From positions 2,437,001 through 2,501,000 of the forward strand of contig NZ_CP084622.1 in assembly GCF_020422885.1 (NCBI RefSeq): a stretch of 64,000 nt of DNA. Direction: 5' to 3'. The notes beneath the pieces were generated by a model. The model was given only the letters and a program-made list of their open reading frames with translations, did no database searches and was not told where the DNA came from. A program made the position numbers and the translations under genes. Each line of letters begins with the position of its first letter. Within the stretch, counting starts at the first letter, position 1. The stretch comes from Mesobacillus sp. S13. Its GTDB lineage: Bacteria; Bacillota; Bacilli; Bacillales; Cytobacillaceae. This document shows, piece by piece, positions 45,560 to 53,739 of the stretch.

Positions 45560-46504
45560 ATCCAAAAAATTATACCGCTTACGCTGGATTCGCCTTTTTC
45601 TGAAGGAATCGTTGTCGTGTATGCAGTTATTGGTGAATCAGCAACACTCATAGATACAGGCAACCCAGGCGAGAAATCCTTTTACCAGCTTAAATCTCTA
45701 TTAAATGAGCACAATCTGACGTTTAAAGACTTTGATCATATCATTGTCACCCATATGCATACGGACCATTGTGGAGGAGTCAGCCTGATCCAGCAGGAAG
45801 CCAGCCTCCCCGTTTATGTACATGAGCTTGCCAGGCCAGTAGTTACAGGAGGAGAAACTGAGTTTATTAGACTCAATCAGTTTTTTAATGATTTCCTAAA
45901 GGAATGTGGTGCTGATCCTTCCGTTCACCAGCACCCGCGAAAATACAAGGAAGAAATTTGGAAGGATGTCCATTTTGTCAGCGAAGGTGATGATGTTTAC
46001 ATAGGTGGAAAATCATACAGTGTGTTGCATGTCCCTGGCCATAGCCAGACAGATATCCTTCTGATTAATGAGGAGCAGGGAATTACATTTGTCGGGGACC
46101 ATATTATTCCGGAACTGGCAGTCAACGCTTTTATCGAACCTCCTGTACCAGGAGAGAAGCATCGTCCATCTCCCTTGATCCAATACAGGGAATCCCTGAT
46201 TCGTTCAAGGGGGAGAAAGCTTGGAACCTGTTATTCGGGGCATGGAAAACCTTTTTCACAGCATATAGAACTCATTGATAAAAGATTGTCTCAGCAGGAT
46301 GCACGCTGCCAGCAAATTCGGCAGGTCTTAAAAGAGGGCGATAAAAATGTTTTTGAAATATGCCGGGCAGTCTACCCGCACTTGAAGGGCGGTATTGTTT
46401 TTCTTGGACTCTCACAAATACAAGGTCATCTTGATTTGATGGAAGCCCGAAATGAGGTGATGAAAGAGGAAAGAGACTCAATTATTTATTACAAACTGAT
46501 CTGA
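45560..46504 (+). CDS. MBL-fold hydrolase with non-standard start
   Basis: 315 residues if it starts at ATC 45560. The frame is open and conserved-looking upstream of the first standard start (GTG 45617): IQKIIPLTLDSPFSEGIVVVYAVIG resembles the usual N-terminus of the family, and AAAGGGG lies 9 bases before the ATC. No ATG, GTG or TTG occurs in between. HxHxDH in VTHMHTDHCGG, then VLHVPGHSQTDI and FVGDHIIPEL complete the metal site. Glyoxalase II-like family; a thioester or lactone is a likely substrate type. Confidence 0.82.
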   Translation: MQKIIPLTLDSPFSEGIVVVYAVIGESATLIDTGNPGEKSFYQLKSLLNEHNLTFKDFDHIIVTHMHTDHCGGVSLIQQEASLPVYVHELARPVVTGGETEFIRLNQFFNDFLKECGADPSVHQHPRKYKEEIWKDVHFVSEGDDVYIGGKSYSVLHVPGHSQTDILLINEEQGITFVGDHIIPELAVNAFIEPPVPGEKHRPSPLIQYRESLIRSRGRKLGTCYSGHGKPFSQHIELIDKRLSQQDARCQQIRQVLKEGDKNVFEICRAVYPHLKGGIVFLGLSQIQGHLDLMEARNEVMKEERDSIIYYKLI

Positions 46505-46547
46505 TAGTTGCCATAGCTTCTTAAACTTTTTAACAGGAGTGGATTAA

Positions 46548-48056
46548 ATGAAGCTGAAAGATCTGCTTGAAAATAATATCAGTCATTACGGTGAATACCC
46601 ATTTATCTATTATAAAGACCAGCAGTATACAAACATTGAAACGAAGCTTTATGCTGACCAAATTGCGAATGGTCTCCATAAGCTCGGTGTGGGAAAAGGG
46701 GACCGGATTGTCGTCTGTATGCCAAATAACCCAGAGGTGATTTACTCTTATCAAGGAATCACCAGGAGCGGCGCAGTGATTGTTCCGATTATGTTCACCC
46801 TTCACACAAAAGAAATACAATACATCATCAAAAATTGCGAAGCTAAAGTTGTCATTGCATCTTCCTATACAGCAGAAAATATGAGAAAGGCAATCGAAGG
46901 CCTTGAAGTCAAACCAATCCTGGTTGTTGCAGATCTTCCTGGCAGTGACGAAATGATAAATCTTTATGATCTCATGTCTCCCGATTTAGCTGTTACCGAG
47001 GACAATTCAAATGAAGACGATGTCGCAGTGATTTTATACACCTCAGGAACGACTGGAAATCCGAAAGGCGTTCTATTGACCCACAAAAATCTCTTCACCA
47101 ATGCAGTCAACTCCGCAGAAACCGAAAGAGGCGTTACGATTGGCGTCCTGCCGTTAGCACATGTTTATGGTCTTACCATATCGAATACGTGCTATATAAC
47201 GGGAAGTTCAGTTGTTGTTTTTACCCGGTTTGACCCAGAGGAAATTTTCAAAGCAATTGAGACTTTTAAGGTAAAAGCTTTCTCCGCAGTGCCTGCGATG
47301 ATTCATGCCATGGTTGGCAGCCCAAAAGCCGACCAATATGATACATCCTCCCTTGAGTGGATTGGCTCAGGTTCGGCTCCGCTGCCCATTGCGCTACTGA
47401 ACGGTTTTAACAAGAAGTTTGGCGCGAAGGTTTTTGAGGGCTATGGGTTATCAGAAGCAGCCCCAATCGTAACAGCGCATAATAAAAAAATTGAAATAAA
47501 ACCAGGTTCAGTCGGCATTCCTCTTCCAGGTGTCAGCATAAAAATCGTTGATGATCAGGGAAGTGAAGTTCCTCCAGGAGAGGTTGGCGAATTGATTGTT
47601 TCTGGTGACAATGTTACCCCGGGATACTACCAGAACAGTGAAGAAACAAACAAGGTAATCAAGGGAGGTTGGCTTTTCACCGGTGATATGGCCAAAGTAG
47701 ACAACGAAGGCTATCTCTATATTGTCGACAGGAAAAAGGACTTGGTCATCAGGGGAGGTTTTAATGTATACCCACGTGATATTGAAGAGCTGCTGAACGC
47801 CCATGAGTCTGTCTCAGAGGCCGCTGTTGTAGGGGTGCCTGATGAAGCGATGGGTGAGGAAATCATCGCATGTGTCGTGAAAAAGGCCGGATACAATGTT
47901 ATGGAAGAAGAACTGATCCATTACTGCCAGGACCACCTGGCGAAAAACAAAACACCGAAACGGATTGTTTTTATGGAAACTTTGCCACGGAATGGAGTCG
48001 GCAAGATCCTCAAGACCCGTCTAAGAGAAACAGCTGCTACTATCATCACAATATAA
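46548..48056 (+). CDS. Acyl-CoA synthetase
   Basis: 502 residues. The start is ATG behind ACAGGAG. ANL enzyme: VILYTSGTTGNPKGVLLTHKN, YGLSEAAPIVTAHN, GWLFTGDMAKVDNEGYLYIVDRKKD and the C-terminal PRNGVGKILKTRL with catalytic Lys. It activates an acid of unknown chain length. It lies 12 bp before the R2lox gene, so the pair is probably co-translated and their substrates may be linked. Confidence 0.92.
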   Translation: MKLKDLLENNISHYGEYPFIYYKDQQYTNIETKLYADQIANGLHKLGVGKGDRIVVCMPNNPEVIYSYQGITRSGAVIVPIMFTLHTKEIQYIIKNCEAKVVIASSYTAENMRKAIEGLEVKPILVVADLPGSDEMINLYDLMSPDLAVTEDNSNEDDVAVILYTSGTTGNPKGVLLTHKNLFTNAVNSAETERGVTIGVLPLAHVYGLTISNTCYITGSSVVVFTRFDPEEIFKAIETFKVKAFSAVPAMIHAMVGSPKADQYDTSSLEWIGSGSAPLPIALLNGFNKKFGAKVFEGYGLSEAAPIVTAHNKKIEIKPGSVGIPLPGVSIKIVDDQGSEVPPGEVGELIVSGDNVTPGYYQNSEETNKVIKGGWLFTGDMAKVDNEGYLYIVDRKKDLVIRGGFNVYPRDIEELLNAHESVSEAAVVGVPDEAMGEEIIACVVKKAGYNVMEEELIHYCQDHLAKNKTPKRIVFMETLPRNGVGKILKTRLRETAATIITI

Positions 48057-48068
48057 GGAGGACTGCAA

Positions 48069-48962
48069 GTGGAACAAAGAACAATATTAACAACCAGCAA
48101 GCGGGGACTGCAGATAGATTCCTTTCCTTTCCGGCTATACCAAAAAGCGAAGAAATTTGGAATCTGGAACCCTGCTGACATTGATTTTACTCAGGATCAA
48201 CAAGACTGGAAACAGTTGGACGCCGAACAGCAAAACGATATTCTGCGCCTGATTTCACAGTTCCAGGCTGGTGAGGAAGCCGTTACCCTCGATTTGCTGC
48301 CTCTGATCATGGCTATTGCCAAGGAAGGCAGGCTTGAGGAGGAGATGTTTTTAACTACCTTCTTGTTTGAAGAAGCCAAACATACAGAGTTTTTCCGGCT
48401 AGTCCTGAATGCGCTAGGGGAAACAGGTGATCTATCAGGACACCATACAGAAACGTATAAAAGGATTTTCTATGAGATTCTTCCAACAACGATGGACCGA
48501 TTGCTTACTGACCAATCACCTGAAGCCATAGCCGAAGCAGCCACTGTTTACAATATGTTCGTAGAAGGGGTCCTTGCTGAAACGGGCTATTACTCATTCT
48601 ATCAAAATCTTGAAACACTTGGTCTGATGCCAGGTTTGCTCAAGGGGATCGGCAATTTAAAAAGAGATGAATCAAGGCATATTGGCTATGGAACCTTCCT
48701 GCTGCAAAGACTGATTTGTGAGCATCCACATTTGTACGAGTTTGTTGAAGGGAAGATGCAGGAACTCACCCCGCTTGCCATCCGCCTGAACCAGGAGGGA
48801 TTCAAAGGGAAGGATGTAAGCACTTTTGGAAACCAGATTGAAGATACAATGAATTTTACCATGAAACAGCTGTCTGTAAGGATGGAAATCCTTTCACGTG
48901 CAAGGGGCAAACGGATTGAAGAGGTTTATAGAGTTTCAGAGACTGAGATGGGAGTTTTATAA
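48069..48962 (+). CDS. R2-like ligand-binding oxidase (R2lox), Mn/Fe
   Basis: 297 residues with GTG start behind AAGGAGGAC. Four-helix ferritin-like protein. All expected ligands are present: Glu69 (FQAGEEAV), Glu102 and His105 (FEEAKHTEFF), Glu166 (VEGVLAETG), and Glu201 and His204 (KRDESRHIGYG). Val72 and Tyr161 are the pair that forms the ether cross-link in R2lox of Geobacillus and Mycobacterium. The protein assembles a Mn/Fe cofactor, binds a long-chain fatty acid and activates O2; its physiological reaction is unknown. The neighbours (acyl-CoA ligase, lactonase, dehydrogenases) support a hydroxylating or oxidising role on an acyl chain. Confidence 0.93.
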   Translation: MEQRTILTTSKRGLQIDSFPFRLYQKAKKFGIWNPADIDFTQDQQDWKQLDAEQQNDILRLISQFQAGEEAVTLDLLPLIMAIAKEGRLEEEMFLTTFLFEEAKHTEFFRLVLNALGETGDLSGHHTETYKRIFYEILPTTMDRLLTDQSPEAIAEAATVYNMFVEGVLAETGYYSFYQNLETLGLMPGLLKGIGNLKRDESRHIGYGTFLLQRLICEHPHLYEFVEGKMQELTPLAIRLNQEGFKGKDVSTFGNQIEDTMNFTMKQLSVRMEILSRARGKRIEEVYRVSETEMGVL

Positions 48963-48990
48963 GGACAACTACTAGCGATAATAGCTAGTT

Positions 48991-49109
48991 GGTCGAAATA
49001 AATGAAAATGCGATCGAATTAATCGAATATCTGGTCGAATTAATTACAAATGTGGTCGAATAAATCACAAATGTGGTCGAATAAATCACAAATGTGGTCG
49101 GATTAATGA
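48991..49109. repeat. Tandem repeat D: six units, exact 21-bp period
   Basis: GGTCGAAT or a variant begins at 48991, 49012, 49033, 49054, 49075 and 49096, all 21 bp apart; two neighbouring units are identical. The consensus is GGTCGAATAAATCACAAATG plus T. No inverted repeat within a unit. It lies in the gap between R2lox and the aldehyde dehydrogenase; 49110-49238 also holds a GGGG-TTTAA-CCCC hairpin near 49200 and nothing else I can name. Confidence 0.92.
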
Positions 49110-49238
49110 TTTCGAACCGAAAAAAAGGTGGAAAAAACTAAAATTTCAAGCAAGTAGGCTAAGACAAGTGCAAATATTGAAAAACGATCACCATTAAGGG
49201 GTTTAACCCCAAAAAAATTATTTAAAGGAGGACGCAAA

Positions 49239-50768
49239 ATGACAGTAAATGTAGATGTAAAAACGTTCCCGTTATTCATTAATGGAAAATGGGAAGCAGC
49301 GGACAGCCAGGAAACCTTTGATGTCTTTAATCCTGCGACTGGAGAGCTTGTGGCACGAGTGGCAAAAGGGAATGCATCCGATGTGGACAGGGCTGTTGAG
49401 GCTGCACGTAATGCATTTGATGAAACGGAATGGAAGGATATGAACCCGAAGGAAAGATCGAAGGTTCTTTATGCGATTTCCTATCAAATAGCTGCCAATG
49501 CTGAGGAACTTGCTTATCTGGAAGCCGTCAGTTCCGGGGGTACAGTTAGAAGAATTGGCGCAAACGATATTTTACAAATGGTCGATTTGTTCCAGACTTT
49601 GGCCAAGTTCGTTGAAGAATACGAATTCTCTGAAACTCTTCCAAGTCCGCCATTCCCGGGACCGGCACATAATTTTATCTGGCGCGAGCCAATAGGAGTT
49701 TGCGCAGCGATTACTCCTTGGAACCTGCCAATGGTGATTGCGACGTGGAAAATCGCACCAGCACTGGCGATGGGGAATACGATTGTGGTGAAACCAGCGA
49801 CCTACACTCCATTGTCAACATTGAAGCTAGCAGAAATCATTTCACAGGTCGTTCCACCAGGAGTCATCAATGTCGTGACTGGACCAGGTGCAGAAGTTGG
49901 AGAAAAGCTGGCAAGTCACCCAAAAGTTGATAAGGTTGCTTTTACAGGTTCGACTGAAGTGGGCCGAAAGGTGATGCAGCTTGCAGCAGGGACAATAAAG
50001 AACACGACTCTCGAGCTTGGCGGCAAGTCACCTAACATCATTCTCGAAGATGCCGACTTAAGCTTAGCCCTGCCAGGAAGCCTGTTTGGCGTATTTTTGC
50101 ATTCGGGACAGCTTTGTGAATCAGGAACGAGGCTGTTTGTTCCGGATCATTTACATGATGTAATCGTTGAGAATCTTGTAAAGCTTGCCGGGAAAATAAA
50201 GCTAGGAAATCCACTTGACCCAGCAAGTGATGTCGGTCCGGTTATTTCAAAAAAGCAAAAAGAGACGATTTTATCCTATATCGAAGCTGGAAAAGCAGAG
50301 GGAGCAACCCTAGTTTGCGGCGGGAAGGAAGCAAAGATTGCTGGCTGTGAAAATGGACATTTCATTGAACCAACGATTTTCACAAATGTAACCAATGACA
50401 TGAAAATTGCCCGCGAAGAAATCTTCGGACCTGTTTTATCTGTGATTCGATATACCGATTTGGACCATGCCATCAAGATGGCGAATGATACCATTTATGG
50501 TCTTGCTGCCGGCGTATGGACCAGGGATGTGAATAAAGCTTATGAGGTTGCCCGCAAGCTGCAGGCTGGTGTCGTCTGGATCAATGACTGGCATATGCTG
50601 CGCAATGATGCTCCATTTGGCGGATACAAGCAGAGCGGAATCGGCCGCGAGATGGGCAAGCATTCACTCGATGCATATACTCAAGTCAAGCATGTCCACA
50701 CTTCCTTTGTCCCTGAAGCACATAAGCGTACATGGTATGGTTTGCTGCTTTCTGACAGTGCTGAATAA
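49239..50768 (+). CDS. Aldehyde dehydrogenase
   Basis: 509 residues. The start is ATG behind AAGGAGGAC. NAD(P)-dependent ALDH superfamily: NPATGELVARVAKGNASDVDRAVEAAR, FTGSTEVGRKVMQLAAG, LELGGKSPNIILEDADL (catalytic Glu), GQLCESGTRLFV (catalytic Cys) and EEIFGPVLSVIRYTDLDHAI. It converts an aldehyde to its acid, presumably a fatty aldehyde. It forms a pair with the Fe-dependent alcohol dehydrogenase, giving an alcohol-to-acid route. Confidence 0.93.
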   Translation: MTVNVDVKTFPLFINGKWEAADSQETFDVFNPATGELVARVAKGNASDVDRAVEAARNAFDETEWKDMNPKERSKVLYAISYQIAANAEELAYLEAVSSGGTVRRIGANDILQMVDLFQTLAKFVEEYEFSETLPSPPFPGPAHNFIWREPIGVCAAITPWNLPMVIATWKIAPALAMGNTIVVKPATYTPLSTLKLAEIISQVVPPGVINVVTGPGAEVGEKLASHPKVDKVAFTGSTEVGRKVMQLAAGTIKNTTLELGGKSPNIILEDADLSLALPGSLFGVFLHSGQLCESGTRLFVPDHLHDVIVENLVKLAGKIKLGNPLDPASDVGPVISKKQKETILSYIEAGKAEGATLVCGGKEAKIAGCENGHFIEPTIFTNVTNDMKIAREEIFGPVLSVIRYTDLDHAIKMANDTIYGLAAGVWTRDVNKAYEVARKLQAGVVWINDWHMLRNDAPFGGYKQSGIGREMGKHSLDAYTQVKHVHTSFVPEAHKRTWYGLLLSDSAE

Positions 50769-50794
50769 TAAAAAATTCTAATGAGGTGAAAAGG

Positions 50795-52009
50795 ATGCAA
50801 ACGACAACATTATCACAGTTCTCCCTGCGTTCGGCAATTTACAGTGGGTCAAATTCTCGAGCCATGGTACCTGATTTGTTCAAGGGATTAGGGTCTAAGA
50901 GAGTGGTTCTTTTTAGCGACAGGGGGCTGGAAAAAGCCGGAGTAGCAGACAAGGTCGCCCAGATTTTCGAGTTGACCAGTAAAGGAACTGGACCTGAACT
51001 GGCAGGGATTTATGTAGACATAGCCCAGGATGCTGAAAGTCGTTCAGTGAATGAAGCTCTCCGATATGCGAGGGAAGTGGGGGCTGACGGATTGCTTGCT
51101 GTCGGAGGCGGCAGTGTGCTGGACACAGTTAAGGGAGTAAAATATGCCATGCATAAAGGGTTAACCGACATCAAGGAAGCAATCCCCGGCGGCTTTTTAT
51201 TTGAGCAGTTTCCAAAGGCGACGTATATTCCAATTCCACATATCGCCATTCCTACAACAGCGGGTACAGGGTCAGAAGTGTCGCCGATTGCAGTCATTTA
51301 CAATGAGGATATACAGATGAAAGGCAATATCATCAATCCTTTTCTCAGCGCTGATATCGCTGTGCTGGATCCGGACTTGACTGTAGGACTGCCGCCGGCA
51401 ATCACGGCTTTTACCGGTTTTGATGCTTTGACTCATGCAATCGAGGCATTTGCTTCACCGAGTGCTACTGCACTGACTGATGCCCATGCTTTGCATGCAA
51501 TCAGGCTGATAGAAAAAAATCTCCCACTTGCAGTTGCAGAAGGTTCCAATCTTGATGCGAGAATGGAAATGCTGCAGGCGAGCCTAATGGGAATCACCGC
51601 ATTCAGTTTTGCATTGAATGCCATTCCGGTGCATAATTTCGCCCATGCATATGGCGCTTTATTCCGAATCCCTCATGGACTGGCAAATGCTGTTTTCCTG
51701 CCAGTAGTAATGGAATATGTACCAAGCCTGTACCTCCCGAAGGTAAAAGAATTGGCCGCTGCATTGAGAATAGACCTTGATGCCGATGAGGAGAATGAGA
51801 CCGTCCTGGCTAAAGTCGTTGAAAAATTGCGGCTGCTTCAGCATAAGACTGGATTGCCTTCAGACTTTACAGAATACAACCTGACCGAGGAAGATCTGGA
51901 AAGGGTTGCGGGTGCCGTTGCAAAGGACCCTGCGGCCGTATCCTTCCCGATGCCAAAAGAACTGATTCAGGCTATCGGCCAGCAGGTCGTGCCGATTGGG
52001 GTTAAATAA
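50795..52009 (+). CDS. Iron-containing alcohol dehydrogenase
   Basis: 404 residues from ATG 50795 (GAGGTG upstream; the GTG at 50786 overlaps it). Group III ADH: ADGLLAVGGGSVLDTVKG, TTAGTGSEVSPIAVIYN, FTGFDALTHAIEAFASPSA and AIPVHNFAHAYGALFRIPHGLANAV with the metal-binding His residues. It oxidises an alcohol to an aldehyde or the reverse; with the ALDH upstream it could turn long-chain or hydroxy compounds to acids. A terminator follows. Confidence 0.92.
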   Translation: MQTTTLSQFSLRSAIYSGSNSRAMVPDLFKGLGSKRVVLFSDRGLEKAGVADKVAQIFELTSKGTGPELAGIYVDIAQDAESRSVNEALRYAREVGADGLLAVGGGSVLDTVKGVKYAMHKGLTDIKEAIPGGFLFEQFPKATYIPIPHIAIPTTAGTGSEVSPIAVIYNEDIQMKGNIINPFLSADIAVLDPDLTVGLPPAITAFTGFDALTHAIEAFASPSATALTDAHALHAIRLIEKNLPLAVAEGSNLDARMEMLQASLMGITAFSFALNAIPVHNFAHAYGALFRIPHGLANAVFLPVVMEYVPSLYLPKVKELAAALRIDLDADEENETVLAKVVEKLRLLQHKTGLPSDFTEYNLTEEDLERVAGAVAKDPAAVSFPMPKELIQAIGQQVVPIGVK

Positions 52010-52013
52010 TATA

Positions 52014-52050
52014 CTTAGAGGGGGAAACCGAACGGGGTTCACCCTCTTTT
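52014..52050 (+). terminator. Terminator of the ALDH/ADH pair
   Basis: AGAGGGGGAAACC with GGGTTCACCCTCT around a short loop, followed by TTTT. Confidence 0.75.
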
Positions 52051-52095
52051 TACAGTTCCTAACAGATTAGGACTATAAAGGAGTGTTCACAGAAG

Positions 52096-53310
52096 ATGAA
52101 TTTTGACTTTACTGAGGAACAAGAGCTTTTGAGAAAAACTGTGAGGAGTTTCGTAGATAAGGAGATCCTGCCAAATATAAAAGAATGGGATGAGAAACAG
52201 CATTTCGAAACCAGTATTTTAACAAGGCTTGCCGATTTGGGGCTCATGGGGGTTTGTATACCAGAGCAATATGGAGGAAGCGGAATGGACTACAATTCCC
52301 TTGCGATTGTATGCGAGGAACTTGAGCGCGGCGACACAGCCTTCAGGACTGCGGTTTCTGTCCATACCGGGCTTAACAGCATGACATTGCTCCAATGGGG
52401 AAGCGAGAAGCAAAAGCAAAAATATCTCGTTCCCCAATCAAAAGGAGAGAAGGTTGGAGCATTCGGGCTTACCGAGCCTAACGCAGGTTCGGATGTGGCC
52501 GCAATGCAGACAACGGCGCGTGATGCAGGAGATCACTACGTACTCAATGGATCAAAAACATGGATCTCATTATGTGATGTAGCTGATCATTTTCTTGTAT
52601 TTGCTTATACAGATAAAAGCAATAAACACCATGGCATCTCTGCCTTTATAGTGGAAAGAACCTGGGAAGGCTTCTCCTCTAAAGCCATAAAAGGGAAGTT
52701 GGGTATTAGGGCCGGAAATACCGGTGAGATCTTCTTTGATAATGTAAAGGTTCCAAAAGAAAATTTGCTGGGACAGGAGGGAGATGGATTTAAAATTGCA
52801 ATGTCTGCACTGGACAATGGACGCTTTACAGTAGCTGCGGGTGCATGCGGAACAATCATGGCAAGCCTTGAGGCCAGTGTGAAGTACTGTCATGAACGAA
52901 GCACCTTTGGCAAAGAAATCGGCAGGCACCAGCTTGTCCAGCAAATGATCGCCAGGATGGAAGCAGGCCTCATACAATCACGTTTGCTGGTATACCGTGC
53001 AGGCTGGCTGAAAAATCAGGGGAAGAGAAATACCAGGGAAACTTCTTTGGCCAAGTGGCAGGCATGCGACTATGCCTATGAAGCTGCAAATGATGCCGTC
53101 CAAATCCATGGAGCCTATGGTTTCTCCAACGAATACCCGGTTGAACGGTATCTGCGTAACGCCAAAGCGCCCGTCATTTATGAAGGAACTCGAGAAATCC
53201 ACACAGTCATGCAAGGAGAGTACGCTTTAGGTTATCGTGTTGATAAGCCATTGTCCAATATGCTCCCTGCTTGGCCATTTGGCTCGGTTACCGAAGAAGC
53301 TGTGAAATAA
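52096..53310 (+). CDS. Acyl-CoA dehydrogenase (glutaryl/short-chain type)
   Basis: 404 residues. FAD-dependent ACAD: AFGLTEPNAGSDVAAMQTTA, YVLNGSKTWISLCDVADHF, KLGIRAGNTGEIFFDNVKVPKENLLG, DNGRFTVAAGACG, and APVIYEGTREIHTVMQGEYALGY whose Glu is the catalytic base. It makes the first double bond in a CoA thioester. A small inverted repeat (TCCTAA-CAGA-TTAGGA, 52057-52072) lies in its leader. It is a single gene followed by repeat array E. Confidence 0.92.
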   Translation: MNFDFTEEQELLRKTVRSFVDKEILPNIKEWDEKQHFETSILTRLADLGLMGVCIPEQYGGSGMDYNSLAIVCEELERGDTAFRTAVSVHTGLNSMTLLQWGSEKQKQKYLVPQSKGEKVGAFGLTEPNAGSDVAAMQTTARDAGDHYVLNGSKTWISLCDVADHFLVFAYTDKSNKHHGISAFIVERTWEGFSSKAIKGKLGIRAGNTGEIFFDNVKVPKENLLGQEGDGFKIAMSALDNGRFTVAAGACGTIMASLEASVKYCHERSTFGKEIGRHQLVQQMIARMEAGLIQSRLLVYRAGWLKNQGKRNTRETSLAKWQACDYAYEAANDAVQIHGAYGFSNEYPVERYLRNAKAPVIYEGTREIHTVMQGEYALGYRVDKPLSNMLPAWPFGSVTEEAVK

Positions 53311-53380
53311 GAAAACGGAGAAATTGCGTAGGTGTCCGAAAATCGATGGTGATGGTAACTTGGGTAAATGCAAGTATACT

Positions 53381-53632
53381 GCTTTGCCCGTAATTCAGTG
53401 GAAAGCCCTTTTTAGGAAAAGCAAACTCTGCTTTGCCCGTAATTTGGTGGAAAGCTTTGTTTCGGTAAAAGCAACCACTCTGCTTTGCCTGTAATTTGGT
53501 GGAAAGCTTTTATTCGGTAAAAGCAACCACTCTGCATTGCCCGTAATTCAATGGAAAGCTCTTTTTAGGTAAAAGCAATCACTCTGCTTTGCCCGTAATT
53601 CAGTGGAAAGCCCTTTTTCGGTAAAAGCAGCA
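53381..53632. repeat. Tandem repeat E: five units, 52-bp period
   Basis: GCTTTGCC or a variant begins at 53381, 53430, 53482, 53534 and 53586 (steps 49, 52, 52, 52). Each unit has a long imperfect inverted repeat, TGCTTTGCCCG with CGGTAAAAGCA, 34 bp apart. It fills the gap between convergent genes; 53311-53380 and 53633-53695 show nothing else recognisable. Confidence 0.92.
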
Positions 53633-53695
53633 CTTCTTGTTGCCAATTATGGCTGGCAGCTAACACCTATACGTACCTACACACCAATAATTACC

Positions 53696-53735
53696 AAAAA
53701 GGTGATCACCTCATTAAGCAGGTGATCACCTTTTT
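53696..53735. terminator. Strong bidirectional terminator
   Basis: A perfect 16-bp stem AAAAAGGTGATCACCT/AGGTGATCACCTTTTT with an 8-base loop. Confidence 0.93.
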
Positions 53736-53739
53736 ACTT

